Shown: in pieces, positions 1 to 11,118 of the stretch
Numbering within the stretch: position 1 is the stretch's first letter
How the letters are laid out: each line of letters opens with the position of its first letter
NCBI GenBank assembly: GCA_021292105.1
Contig: CM037869.1
Span: 41,561,849-41,625,848 of the forward strand
DNA length: 64,000 bases
Direction of reading: 5' to 3'
From: Anadara kagoshimensis
Taxonomy: Eukaryota > Mollusca > Bivalvia > Arcoida > Arcidae
Notes under the pieces: model-generated
Database searches by the model: none
The model's input: the letters and a program-made list of their open reading frames with translations, nothing else
Told to the model about the DNA's origin: nothing
Position numbers and translations under genes: made by a program

Positions 1-528
1 AACATTGTTTCAGCGACTGAAAGACCAGACCGATCGCCTCGATAAGTGTAAGTATGGACATGTTTATTTTCTCGGATAATCAGACCGGTTCATTACATAT
101 TATACCAGTGTTGCTTTTACAACACTAGACGGTCGTTCGGAATACAACATCTCATCAAAAGTGCTTAGACCGAAACTGTGAAACCAAAATTTCTTAAGGG
201 GGTTGAAAAATATGAAAAGGACCAAAATTGAGCTTAAGAAATACTAGGGTATCCCAGAAATGCGTAAATCAAGGTTGATTTGATCCCAACTGCATCTCAA
301 TTTTTTCACGCTAAATTTCGATTTTGGTTGTTAGCAAAGGCATGTATTGTTGTGTATATACAAAACATTTATGTTGTTTGCAATTTTGACCACTACTCAA
401 TTGGTTAAGTGTTCGGTCCGTATGTGGGTAGGTCTACGATACTGAAACTCGAAAAGACATTACTAAAAATATAAAATATACGATGTTAAAAATGAAATAA
501 GTAAAGTAGGTTTGTAGTATACACTATC
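1..528. other. Unannotated AT-rich stretch
   Basis: I see no open frame, SINE head, MITE end or tandem array in this stretch. Confidence 0.5.
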
Positions 529-533
529 CAGTG

Positions 534-875
534 CAAGGGCGTAGCTAAGCATACGCACGTACGACTGTGCGTAATTTAATTTTCTCAAAAATCGTATTCC
601 GAAATTTAAAAAATAATTATATGACAACTATCTTAAAACTTGAAAGTAATAAAAAAAAATTCGAATGCCGTAGTAAAAATTTATCTGATTTAATCTAATT
701 TGCTCTTGTAGATAAGGGTCGAAATTCATGGAAAACGCACCATTTTTAGTGTATTTTTTCAAAATTTCCCGGAAGGGGGGGGGGGGTGTGCCCCATACTC
801 CCTAGGAAAACGCGCATATGGCGCATGTTTCAGTTTACGGTGCGTAATTTACCAACATGCTTAGCTACGCTTCTG
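534..875. mobile_element. Inverted-repeat element with 5-bp direct repeats
   Basis: The two ends form a roughly 19-bp imperfect inverted repeat (16 of 19 match) sharing GCGTAGCTAAGCAT. The 5-bp repeat CAGTG lies just outside both ends (529-533 and 876-880). The interior is non-coding and holds a G homopolymer near 776-786. The ends and the G/C-rich interior recall the element nested at 41982-42660, which is also flanked by a 5-bp repeat. I cannot assign a superfamily; a 5-bp duplication argues against hAT. Confidence 0.6.
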
Positions 876-1380
876 CAGTGTGACCAAAATTACAAAACAA
901 AATAACCAATGAAGTCAGACAATTCAAGATTAGATGAACAACTACATATGGAGGGAACTTACAGATATTTTGTTCTGATTGCTTATTTTCTTAAATGCAT
1001 TGTATTAGATTTTAGCAAATTATTATTGAATACAAGTCATTTCGACGACAACATAAGAATAATACAGTGTTCAATCTAGAACTTCAATCTAGAACTATAT
1101 AGTTTGTGGGGTCATCCTGACATATGCCTTATATGACATAAAGACCATGTTTTCAAAAATAAGCTCGTTATAATAATTTGATGCATTTTATTGGAAAAGA
1201 TCGGTATTGAAACATCCACATCTCTTTATTAATGCCTGTCACATTGTCTCTTGTAACCTATAACCAGTTTGTTTCAGTCAAAGAAACAATATATAATGAA
1301 TGAGGAAGAGGTAGAGCTACATTTACTCAAGGCTCAACTAAGACTGTAAGATGGGCCTTGGTTGTCCAAAGACAGTAAGG

Positions 1381-1764
1381 TTGGTTGGTTGAATGTTGCT
1401 TAACGTCGCATCAGCAATTTTTCAGCTATTCGCGACAAGAACTATTTTATTAATCTCTATGGATTAATCTATGAACAGTTTTGTGTATGCATGTGAAGTG
1501 CGAATGTGTTGTATGGTCTGCCTTGTACTAGCGCGCACTCAGGGCGACTTTAACGTGCTAGCTCACAGGGTCAGTACGCCGCAGACAAGCGTACCACTCC
1601 CCGAGTCCATTATTCTGATACCAATAAAGGCCAAGGGCAAGGGAAATTCACTTTAACAAGGAAAATTCACTTTCCCACATGTGGTCCGAGCGGGATTCGA
1701 ACTCACAACGGTGAGAATCCCTGGATTTGAACAATGACGTCTTATCCATTAGGCCACCGCGGCC
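1381..1764 (-). mobile_element. SINE-R (tRNA-Arg-like head), complete
   Basis: Read on the minus strand it starts with a tRNA-Arg-like head at 1764. Box A resembles TGGCCTAATGGATAAG and box B resembles GAGTTCGAATCC. A body and a 3' end in repeated TTGG/CCAA units near 1381 follow. The 16-bp sequence TCCAAAGACAGTAAGG occurs at 1365-1380 and 1765-1780 as a target-site duplication, so this is a clean target-primed insertion. A second copy is at 60862-61209 and a shorter one at 45821. A short open frame inside it (1471-1656) is not a gene. Confidence 0.88.
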
Positions 1765-1927
1765 TCCAAAGACAGTAAGGGATGGGGGGGGGGGGCAAAT
1801 TATTATTTTTGGGCCAATCATGCACAAGGCCCCTTCTAGAACACTGATAATGTAAATAAGTTGATACAAGAGTGTGAAAAAAGCTAGACATTTTGACAAA
1901 ATGATGCCACATATTGCAAGTTAAGAA

Positions 1928-2114
1928 CAGTACAGGCATGTCAAAAATTAGCACTGAGAGAACGAATAAGTGGCGAAACGAACCTTATCTCGGTGTCTAG
2001 TTAGCTAGATCTCGACAGTTTTTTGGGCACCTCTCTGTTTCTCTCTGTAGCCACTATCTAACCATGTCTCGTCCATTCGACAGTCATTATATAATTATCG
2101 ACAGGTCTGTACTG
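1928..2114. mobile_element. TA-MITE-1 copy
   Basis: The left end CAGTACAGGCATGTC and the right end GACAGGTCTGTACTG are inverted copies of the family ends. It is 187 bp, non-coding and diverged inside. Confidence 0.75.
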
Positions 2115-2662
2115 TCACAAAGTTCTGGTGGTCCCATCAGTAACAAACTTATTTTACAATAAGTGTTCCATGTAACTACATATTTGTAAATTCAAAATAA
2201 ACCTTACTTTCTTTACCAATCAATAAACCGAGAAGAGTATTTAAACCATCAGCCCGGAATGTGTATGTTTATGGTATGGGCATTTTTCTTTTGAGATCGC
2301 GGGTTGGACATGGAGTATCCATGAATATTTCTTATGGGATATTTATTTGTTACCCTTCAAAGAATTTTTTCTCATTACGACTAAATAACTTGCTCTGTAT
2401 GCATATACGGGAAGCAATCTTACATCGCATGTGACTGGGGGTACAGAAATATTTTCGCATTACGCTAGGATGAATTGCCATACTACATGGATCAAATGCA
2501 TACAAAGGAAGTAACTTTTAAATCGACTGTGGCTGAGGGTACAGAAATATTTAACAGTCTACATGGGATCCTGTATCCTGACAAAACCATTTAAACTTTT
2601 AAATATTATACATTTTTTAAATTATGGAATAAATCTTGCCAGTAACAAAACGCGTTTTACTA

Positions 2663-2877
2663 CAATACAGGCCTATCGAAAGTTTAGCACTTCGATAACG
2701 AATTGGTGCCAAATAAGTCCATATAGCTCATCAGTCGGTCCCTCGTTATCTATACCTTGGCAGCTTTTGACAGCTGCTTTCTATATCTCTGCATCTTTTC
2801 TGTCTCTCTGCCTCTTGTTAACCGAGCTTTGATTCCTTTTCGTTAGCTCAAAGTTTAACTTTGGACAGGTCTGTATA
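2663..2877. mobile_element. TA-MITE-1 copy
   Basis: The left end resembles CAATACAGGCCTATCGAAAG and the right end GACAGGTCTGTA, in inverted orientation. The right end has decayed beyond CTGTA. The open frame at 2563-2832 runs across it and is not credible as a gene. Confidence 0.7.
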
Positions 2878-2962
2878 TTAGTTCATATAAGTTAGCCAAA
2901 TCAATTTGTCTCTCATCGGAATAGTTCGACAAAGTGACAAAGCCAAATCTCTGGATGTAAAG

Positions 2963-3254
2963 GTAATGGATTGTAACGTCACAGGCAAGAATATTCACTT
3001 ATATCGAGGCATCGCAAGCTTCTTAGTATAGGCGAAGGTGCAGAAATTGTGCCTATGCATTGCGCTAATGCGGCATTATACAGCAGGGTTAAAGGTTCCA
3101 TGTCGTGTCACACCTACTGTGACACGGGACCTCGTTAATTTTAAGCTCCCATCCGAAAGAACCGTGACTTTCGTTTCGTAATTCCGAGTTCTTGAACCCA
3201 CGACCTCCCACTTACGGATTGAGCACGCTACTAACTGAGCTTCGACAGTGGTTA
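2963..3254 (-). mobile_element. SINE-G, internally deleted
   Basis: The plus strand begins with the reverse of the SINE tail (a CAAGAATATTCACTTATATCG-like motif) and ends near a box-A-like tRNA head around 3235-3254. The segment between the conserved AATTCCGAG motif and the head is shortened relative to the copy at 61793-62128. Confidence 0.75.
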
Positions 3255-3930
3255 GAATTATCTACATGCAAATGTACTACCATTATCGTTTCCGATTCAG
3301 ATTTTAGAATACGATATACACTTCTGGTTTCCGGGTCCATGAGTGTTTCCCTAAGTTTATCGCCAAACTCGTTATACCGCCAAATTTTGCCTGGACAAAT
3401 TATGGCGTTATAACGAGGTTTTACTGTACATCATTACTTACAAATGTACTAGCAGTCTAATCAAACTCAAACATCCCGGTCCACGTTTAAAATAAAAGTA
3501 AAGCCGGTTAACGCTTGTAAATTAATTAAGTTAAACAAGGTTGGTTAGGCCGAGTGCTTAGGAAAAGTAAGCACCTCATGTTTATCTAGATTCATCCAAC
3601 AAGTCAGAAGTATGCAATGAAAATTTGAATATAAAACGAACATTGAAACACGAGACGTCAAATCATATCAAAAATGTAAGTGGTGTTAAGCGAACAATAG
3701 AAGAAAACGGATTGAAACTATCACAGTTAGAGTTGATTAAAGAAGTTAAATCTTGAGATTAATGAGCCAAATGGCCGAGAATAGTTGAAAAACTACTGAT
3801 GCGACGAAAAATTTCAAACTGTCAAAATTTCTCACATTAAAAAAGTTCAGTAGGAGTTACCTCTCTTTGGTCGTATGCATACGGATTATGTATTGATACA
3901 AGAGTTGTCTCGCTTTATACTGCTCTCATT
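3255..3930. other. Mostly unassigned; one repeat fragment
   Basis: Positions 3355-3430 read, on the minus strand, TACAGTAAAACCTCGTTATAA and resemble the units of the 51.2-51.8 kb array. The rest shows nothing I recognise. Confidence 0.4.
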
Positions 3931-3933
3931 ATA

Positions 3934-4255
3934 CAAGTTGAGTTCAGAAATGGTGTTTAACGTCTTAGTCAAGAATATTTCACCTATATTGAGACGTTGC
4001 CAGCTATAAGCGAAGGCGCAAAAATTTTGCCTGTGCATTGCGATGATGACATTATAGGGCAGGGTTCTTTATCGTACCACGCCTTCCGTGACACAGGACC
4101 TCGTCCCCATCGTGACTTTAATTTCGTATGGTGAGTTCTTGGCAAAAGAACAGTCACAACTCATTTTCAAGTCTTGGGTCAGACCCGGTCGGGGTTCGAA
4201 CCCACGACCTCCCACTTACGGAGCGAGCACTCTACTAACTGAGCTACCGCTGTGG
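3934..4255 (-). mobile_element. SINE-G, near full length
   Basis: On the minus strand it runs from a tRNA-like head with box A (GTAGCTCAGTTAGTAGAG, near 4250) and box B (GGTTCGAACCC, near 4195). The conserved body follows, then a tail resembling ATATAGGTGAAATATTCTTG near 3975. No clear target-site duplication remains. Confidence 0.85.
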
Positions 4256-4394
4256 TTATTAATATGAGGTACAGTATAAACATTTTCATGATGCACATTG
4301 TCTGCGTTACAATAATAATCCAAAAAGTTGAATGACTGTCATAAAAAATATCGTTGATAAATATATTTCTATACATCCTTGTTTATCTTAGATA

Positions 4395-4605
4395 TCTTTG
4401 ACGTTCCATAATTTCATTTCCCTTCAATTCTCAATTCTGACTACACACGTGGTGATTGTAGCTAGCTAATCAGGAGGTGGTTAACGTTCCGGAGCATCCA
4501 ACGGAAGTTCACGTGTGTACATTAATATACGACTTTTTACCTTGCTTTTGGGATTGTGATTTGGACCTGAGTACGGGTTTTTGGTATAATTTTACTTATA
4601 AAAAT
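4395..4605 (-). repeat. Block D repeat
   Basis: It shows the family hallmarks: a CACGTG site near 4447, a TTCCGGAGCA core, a second CACGTG near 4512, and a 3' part resembling GCTTTTGGGATTGTGATTTGG. Related copies occur in the 11.8-14.5 kb array and at 49.7, 50.0 and 60.1 kb. Confidence 0.7.
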
Positions 4606-4959
4606 TAAAAATCTAATTTCATGAACACAACACTATGATTTCGCTGGAGCAGTTTTTGATTAAATGGCAATATAATGACACAATCAATAAAATAAATGCC
4701 ATTTCTGGGTAAACCAGGACAGGGAATTCTATTAAACTATTAAAAATAAACTAACTCTAAATGATTAATTTATTTACTTAGTCATATATTTAACATGACA
4801 AAAGGATGATTTCTGAATGTCTTAAAAATAACTTAATAATTGGTGTGCCGGTCACGTGGTATGGTAATGTTTAACACCAGATAGTATCGCTTACAGTTTA
4901 AAAAGACAATATGGTGCACACTTACAATGGATGTCGGGAGATATAGTTAAATTATCGCC

Positions 4960-5111
4960 GTCACCTATCAATTTATCAATTTTATACCGAGTGAACCTCC
5001 GACTTGGATTGTTAAATAACAAACGACTCAAAAATTCGGAGCCAAAGGATTGATTTGAAATTACTTCTGATGTATATATGTATATTTAGCGATTTATGTT
5101 TGCATGGTATG

Positions 5112-5150
<39 letters not shown>

Positions 5151-5324
5151 CATTATCCAGTGAACTTCCGACTTAGATTGTTAAATAACAAACAACTTAA
5201 AAATTACCAATTTATCAAAGAGTAAGGTTTGGATAAATAAGGACACGACATGTCCTCACACAAAAATGGCCCCCATATGACAAGCGAATCTTTAATCTCA
5301 TGTTGTGCTCACTTTTACGTTTAC

Positions 5325-5366
<42 letters not shown>

Positions 5367-5659
5367 CTTTGTACCAATATATGTAAAAGATCTTTCAACC
5401 ATTGACCGGGGGACAGTAATCACCCCAATCACAAGCAGAGTGGGGACACCACCAACAAATGTGGGGACAAATCCTACGGTAGGATAGTTGAAATGCTATT
5501 AAACGTTATTTACAATAGAGTAGGGTTAGGTGAGATGGGGACAAAACATGTCCCCCAATTAAAATACTGAAAATGTCCTTACATTGCAGGTAAAAGAGCT
5601 AACAAATTTCTTATAAATATTCAATCCACTTGTCCCTACTTTACACTGATGAATTAACC

Positions 5660-5715
<56 letters not shown>
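4960..5715. repeat. (GA)n-bearing dispersed repeat, copy 1
   Basis: Three GA microsatellites (5111-5150, 5328-5364, 5661-5714) punctuate a sequence that recurs at 22310-22735. Shared motifs include GTTGAAATGCT, TGGGGACAAA-like and ATACTGAAAATGTCCT. A short segment with CCGACTTGGATTGTTAAATAA is also duplicated within the copy (about 4997 and 5168). Open frames through it read RE/SL dipeptides and are artefacts. Confidence 0.65.
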
Positions 5716-5717
<2 letters not shown>

Positions 5718-5730
5718 ATAGTGAAATAGA

Positions 5731-5850
5731 GTGCTTGGCGAAAGTACAGTCGCCACCCACATACAAGACTTTGGTCAGACTCGGCAGGGGTCGAACCTTT
5801 AACCTTCCACTTACGAAGCGATCACTCTACCAACTGAGCTACCACAGTGA
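5731..5850 (-). mobile_element. SINE-G head fragment
   Basis: Minus-strand tRNA-like head with box A (GTAGCTCAGTTGGTAGAG, near 5845) and box B-like TCGACCCC, followed by the conserved CAAAGTCTTG-type body. The 3' part is missing; the break abuts a GA microsatellite. Confidence 0.75.
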
Positions 5851-6834
5851 AATAGTGCTTCAATTTTACTATAAGAACTTTTTTCAAAATTGAAACTAAA
5901 GCCTGGAAAATATCTGATATCTTTCTTGTCCAACTACTGGTTGTCTCGGTGCTAATAACGTGGACTCGGTGTTGGAGTTGATTATAACAGAACACCTCTC
6001 GCCATCTATGTTCTTATCCTACTCTAACAGATCTAACTTTCTGTTCTGGCATACTGGTTTCCTAAGTATGAAATGCCATACTCGATACAGCTTAAAGAAT
6101 TTTGACTGGAACGTAACAAGCCATTACTCTACTTCAATCCACTCAAAAAACCACTATAATGACCTAAGTGGTCTATGTTTTGCATGCATCTTCGCCATTA
6201 TTGGAAAATAAATCAACAAATACAAAAAACGAACATATATAAATAGCCTTCAAGTAAAACTAAAAAGATAACAAACTGCTGTAAAATGCCGATGCGACGT
6301 GAAACAACTAACTTTTCCTTTACCTCGGGATTTCGTTGACGAGGTCTAAACTACCGGGTTACAGTCTCTATAAACCTTAGTCAATCACCACTCAATAAAC
6401 AGAACAGATGATAGTGTGAGTAAAAATGACCAGTTCCCTAGCCGAAGGCCTATGGTTTTTCTCCAGGCACTCAGATTTCCTCCATCATCCCAGAACCAAC
6501 ACCTTAATATAAGTATAGAATCTTGCGTTAACCACTACTTTTCAATTTCTTAGACATTTGACATTGTTATATAACGGAAGTTACATAATCGGTAGTATGA
6601 GCTGATGCTAGTTGGTCTTTGGACACACCATTCTTTATTTTTGAAATATCTGCACATTAAAAAATAAGAAAAGGAAGATGTGTGGAGTTTTGGTTTTCTT
6701 TCCATTCTAAGACGGCTTGACTTTTTAAAAGTCGTTACATCAAGATTTATATTGAACTTAGGAAGATTGCGCCTATACTTATTAGGAACCGATAATGTTA
6801 TATAAAAAACAAACTTACTCATACATGTCCACAT
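5851..6834. other. Unannotated stretch
   Basis: Two short open frames (5960-6211 plus, 6550-6834 minus) show no recognisable motif or codon signature. Around 6425-6500, GGTTTTTCTCCAGGCACTC resembles the SINE-S central segment and may be a relic. Confidence 0.4.
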
Positions 6835-6839
6835 TAGGA

Positions 6840-6990
6840 TCCCGAAAGCAAACTAAAAACTTTGAAACTGACAAAATAGGCCAAATATGTTAACTTTTAC
6901 CAAGGAAGTGACTCTGAGGCCGGATTCCCGGGAGGTTAATCACCTTCTGTTTAGCTGGCTACAACCGCCACGTGTGTAAAAAGCAACACA
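6840..6990 (+). repeat. Block D repeat, diverged
   Basis: Retains AAAAACTTTG, an ACCAAGGAAGTGA motif and the terminal GCCACGTGTGTAA. The first CACGTG is lost. Its end lies inside the tandem duplication that follows. Confidence 0.55.
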
Positions 6991-7148
6991 AATTCCAAAA
7001 CCCAGAGACGAGAACAGAAGTCGATGAAGACAAGACATAAAACATGTGTATGTATCTATAAAGTTCGACGTGAGCTTATAAAACAACGGTTATAATGTCC
7101 GGTTCAAAAATATCAAAGAGACCAAAGAACCTTAAAACTGAAGTATAT

Positions 7149-7370
7149 CAGTACTTACCTGTCGAAAGTTTAACAATGAGCTAACGACAAAAAGCCGAAG
7201 CTCGGCTGCTGTGTGGTCAAGATATGGATAGCTAGAGTCTGAAAAGCTTTCAAGAGATAGATTTAGCAGCTGCCGATATATAGCTAACAAGGAACCGAGA
7301 TGAGCTTCCGATTCAGTAATTATTTGTTAGCTTAGTGTTAAAGTGTTAAACTTTCAACAGGCCTGTACTG
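7149..7370. mobile_element. TA-MITE-1 copy
   Basis: Ends are CAGTACTTACCTGTCGAAAG and CAACAGGCCTGTACTG, inverted. It is part of tandem unit 1. Confidence 0.85.
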
Positions 7371-7565
7371 TAGCTAATCCTGCCACGTGTGCAAAAAAGC
7401 AACAAAAGTTTCAATGTCAGTGGTGAGAACAGAAGTCGACGAAGACTAGATATAAAACATGTATATGTATCAATAAAGTCCGGTGTGAGCTTGTAAAACA
7501 ACGGGCTATAATATCCGGTTCAAAAATATCAAAGAGACCAAAGAATCTTTAAACTGAAGTATATC

Positions 7566-7786
7566 AGTACAGACCTGTCGAAAGTTTAACACTGAGCTAA
7601 CAATAAAGAGTCCAAACTAGACAGCCGTGTGGCCGAGATATGGACAACTACTGAGAGATAAATATAGCAGCTAATTCGAGATCGATATAGCAGCTACCGA
7701 TATATAGGAAATGAGGGGCCGAGATGAGCTGCAGAATCAGCAATAATTTGTTTGCTTAGTGTTAATCTTTAGACAGGGCTGTACTG
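7566..7786. mobile_element. TA-MITE-1 copy
   Basis: Ends are CAGTACAGACCTGTCGAAAG and GACAGGGCTGTACTG. It is part of tandem unit 2. The interior is diverged from the first copy by small indels. Confidence 0.85.
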
Positions 7787-7984
7787 TACAGAGTTCCTAC
7801 AATAAATCGTTAGAAACAGCAGGGATATTGCCGAGTGTATGTCATCCCGGAAATAAATATTATAGTTCAATCGGCAGACAATGGCGGATCAACACAGACC
7901 GGTATCACAATAAAACAGCAATAGCTACTTTATTTATCAATATTAGACACGCCACTGTAATTATGAAAATATCAAAACAAAATC

Positions 7985-8650
7985 AATACTTATAATTGTA
8001 GTATAACTCACAAATCATGACCTTGAAAGAAATCGTATTATGATACAATGGTTCGGCCTTTCCCGTCGCACCTCTAAAACGACTTGTAAGGTGTTAAAGA
8101 CCGAACGATGTTCCGATTTTTACGTCTTTCCACGACTTATATCAATAATCAATACTTATCATAGTAATAATATAAACACATGAATCAAAGTTTGAAGCTA
8201 ATTGTATTTTGACACAATGTTTCGGTCTTTTCCGGGTCAATTCGCAAAAAGACGGAAAAGACTAAATGATGTTCCGACTTTATCGTCTTTCCACGACTAA
8301 TATCAAAACCTAATCAATATTTATAATATATTAACTCTCAAATCAAGATCTTGAAGCAAATCGTATTATGGCACAAAAGTTCGGTCTTTTCCGTCGCGAT
8401 TCGCAAAAAAGACGGAAAAGACCGAATGATGTTCCTATTTTACTATCTTTCCAAGAATAATATCAAAACATAATCAATATTTATAATAATAATATAAACT
8501 CGTAAATCATGACCTTGAAGCAAATCATATTAGGTTCTCAACGCTTTGGCCTTTTCCGTCGCAACTCGTAAAAACCTGTGTAACGGAAAAGGCCGAGAGA
8601 TGGTCCGAATTTTACCGTCTTTCCACAATTATGATTTTACAGCATAATAA
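7985..8650. repeat. Four-unit tandem array (about 164 bp) with hairpins
   Basis: The marker TCGTATTATG recurs near 8033, 8200, 8361 and 8526. Each unit has an inverted repeat around TTCGGTCTTTTCCGTC. In unit 3 this is a perfect 16-bp stem (8380-8395 with 8411-8426) and a 15-base loop. Unit 4 keeps the stem with changes on both sides. Confidence 0.8.
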
Positions 8651-8773
8651 TATACTTCTTAAATACAAATCGTAACCAGTTACAGCTTTAGCAGGCAAAT
8701 ATTCAAACTTTTTAATAGATTATCTCCCAGAATTTAGGAAAGTTTGAAATCAATGACAAGATCCTCTTGACCA

Positions 8774-9082
8774 CTGTTACGCCACATAGCGGTGTTGTCG
8801 CATAAACGTGTTCCAACACGTCTATGCGGGGAATTTCAACGCATAAAGAGAACGCTTTTATGCGACGAAAAGCCTACCTTCAAACGCATAAAGAAAACAT
8901 TTAAAGCACGATACCATAATATCCTCCACTATCATCACCTACACCTCCATCATCATTATCAGCTTCACTAAAAACACCACCATTATCATTATCATCCATG
9001 ATTGTGACGATGATATGATGCTGATCACCATTATCATTATATTATTATCTTCCCGCCCTCAGGGGTGAAGGGGTATAGTAAT

Positions 9083-9144
<62 letters not shown>

Positions 9145-9488
9145 ATATGTAATTCGGTTTTCGTGCATTTGAAAGAAAACCGCACATCCGATTGAGCTGA
9201 AACTTAGTCAGTTGATTAATTATGGTGGGGAGTTGTATGTGATTGCCACCACCACGCATCATCAATATCACCACTACTTTTTTTGTCGAGATATAAAAAC
9301 GTTTTAAGATTCGTTTAAATTAGTCCTCTTTATGCGTCAAAAAGACACCCTTCCGCCGCATATAACCAACACATCTTTATGCGTTGAACGCCACCGCATA
9401 AACGTGGCCGACCTCTTTATGCGTTGGAATTCCCCGCATAGACGTGTTGGAAGTGTTTATGCGGCAACACCGCTATGTGGCGTAACAG
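8774..9488. mobile_element. 715-bp element with long terminal inverted repeats
   Basis: The first 79 bp (from CTGTTACGCCACATAGCGGT) match the reverse complement of the last 79 bp with few differences. ACCA flanks it at 8770-8773 and 9489-9492, a possible 4-bp target-site duplication. Subterminal copies of AACGCATAAAGA recur on both sides. The interior has a CT microsatellite (9089-9137) and no transposase. It is non-autonomous; a 3-4 bp duplication with CTGTTACG ends does not let me pick a superfamily. Confidence 0.8.
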
Positions 9489-9665
9489 ACCACGATGACA
9501 AGTTTATGTGTTGCCTTGAAAACCAGTTATTACAGATGGATTTCAAATTTTTGTTACACATGCATCTCTGCATATAAGAACTCCATATACCACACACCAG
9601 ATTCAATATCCCGTGAAATGACATATTCAAAATGCGTCATCAGTGAAATAAAACAGTGAAGATTT

Positions 9666-10025
9666 GAGATGGCTAGGACATGTTTTAAGAATGGAAGAAA
9701 GTAACATCACTCTTAACTGTTTCTTCAGCCGCTGTTGGTTATCAAAACAATAAAGATTCAAATATAATCAACAATGAATTGCCTTGAGTGGTTGCAACCT
9801 ATTTCACCAAAGCTATCCTTAGATGGACACCACTGGGAAAACGTCCACGGGACAGGTAAAAACACAATCTGGCACAGAACAGTCGAAGCAGACCTCAAGA
9901 ACCGAACCTGGCATGGGAAGAGGTAGCGGCCAAAGCCAAGAATAGAACTAAGTGGCCAAGTCTTGTGTTGACCTCTTGTTCCATCGAGAGCGAGGAGGAT
10001 AGGTAGGTAGTTATGTAAGTACGGA
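9666..10025 (+). pseudogene. Non-LTR retrotransposon (LINE), dead C-terminal end
   Basis: Fragments in different frames recover the common C-terminal tail of many animal LINE polyproteins. Near 9666 the plus strand reads LRWLGHVLRMEE; near 9820 it reads ALRWTP-like (ILRWTPLGKRPR); near 9868 TIWHRTVEADLKNR; and near 9907 LAWEEVAAKAKNRTKWPSLV. Between the first and second blocks lies about 100 bp of foreign sequence, and two frameshifts and a stop follow, so it is inactive. GTAG-like units near 10000-10015 resemble a LINE 3' tail. Reverse transcriptase and endonuclease domains are absent. The clade cannot be set from this tail. Confidence 0.85.
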
Positions 10026-10375
10026 GATTCGATATCTAACTTTGTTTTCGAAAAGGAGAGTAAAAACCTATTAAAATGTCAAATAAATAAACACCAATAC
10101 ATTCTGCAGTTAACAGGAATACACATCATGAATTAACTTATATAGCATATAATGTTCAAGTTTGTGTAAGTACGTTCAATATATCACTTATATCGAGACA
10201 TCAGATCTAGGTGAATACATACATGCATACCTACGCAATTCGCATGTGGCAAGGAACTTTTTGGGATCGTTTTTTGTGATCACAGAATTTGATTTTATCT
10301 GTTGCCAAAGAGAATAAGTAGCGTTTTATTTTTCACAACTAAAGGTAAAGTGTGTCAGGTCAACAGTTTAATATG

Positions 10376-10853
10376 TACAGTCCTGTCGAAATGTTAACAC
10401 TTTGATAACAAGTGACCGAGATAAGTATAGCTAATTGTGAAAAAAGCTGTCTAGAGATACGCTAATAGATGGCAGCTGGCGAAAATCTGCTGAGACATAA
10501 CTGGGGTAAAGTGATCATGAGTCGGACACCCACTATAAGCTCGGCCCCATATATACCTTTGAGAAGTCAAACATAACCGATGGCTTGTATCGGGTTATCT
10601 CGGATGTTTATTTCGAGTACCATAGTGAATTACATACAGATAAGAGTGGAAAAGTTCCGAAAATCCCGAAACTACGTTTTCGATCGTAAGTCGGATAGGT
10701 CTGATATTGAGTCGGACAGTCAAGACTGGCATCATTTCCATTACCGTAGCTAGACCCCACAGTTTCCTTTCAACCTAACGAGGGTCCCATATGAACTATC
10801 GAGTCGACACTAAATTGTTAGATCAGTGTGAAACTTTCGAGAGGTCTGTACTG
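10376..10853. mobile_element. TA-MITE-1, long variant (about 478 bp)
   Basis: The left end reads TACAGTCCTGTCGAAATG and the right end AGAGGTCTGTACTG. It is about twice the usual length; the extra central sequence has no visible terminal repeats of its own. Confidence 0.65.
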
Positions 10854-10911
10854 TTCATACCACTTAAATAAGCTGTCCACACACCTATCAGTTTCTACAG
10901 AAAATCAAATA

Positions 10912-11013
10912 CAGTCAAACCTGTCTATAAAGGCCATCTAAGGGAACCAGTAAAAGTGGTTTTTATGAGCAAGTGGCCTTTATATGGAAGTGGCCTTTAA
11001 GCAGAATGGACTG
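10912..11013. mobile_element. TA-MITE-2 copy
   Basis: TA precedes CAGTCAAACCTGTCTATAAA and follows AGAATGGACTG. The interior repeats the GGCCTTTATATGGAAGTGGCC theme. The TA target and CAGT start fit the Tc1/mariner type. Confidence 0.8.
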
Positions 11014-11036
11014 TATTCCCAATTTAAAATAAATAA

Positions 11037-11118
11037 GAAGAACGAGGGGTCTGGATGAACTGTCGAATTCGACACTAATTCGTTAGCTTAAGTATTAAAC
11101 TTTCGTTCAGCCTGTAGT
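11037..11118. mobile_element. TA-MITE-1 right-end fragment
   Basis: It carries the family's right half (ATTCGTTAGCTTAAGTATTAA, then CTTTCG and CCTGTAGTA) with no matching left end. Confidence 0.6.

Larger units (their letters stand above)
6967..7790. repeat. Direct tandem duplication, about 410-bp unit x2
   Basis: Unit 1 (about 6967-7376) and unit 2 (about 7381-7790) each start with GCCACGTGTG. Each continues through GAGAACAGAAGTCGA and ATAAAACATGT to TCAAAAATATCAAAGAGACC, then carries one TA-MITE-1 copy. So the MITE and its flank were duplicated together rather than inserted twice. Confidence 0.85.
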
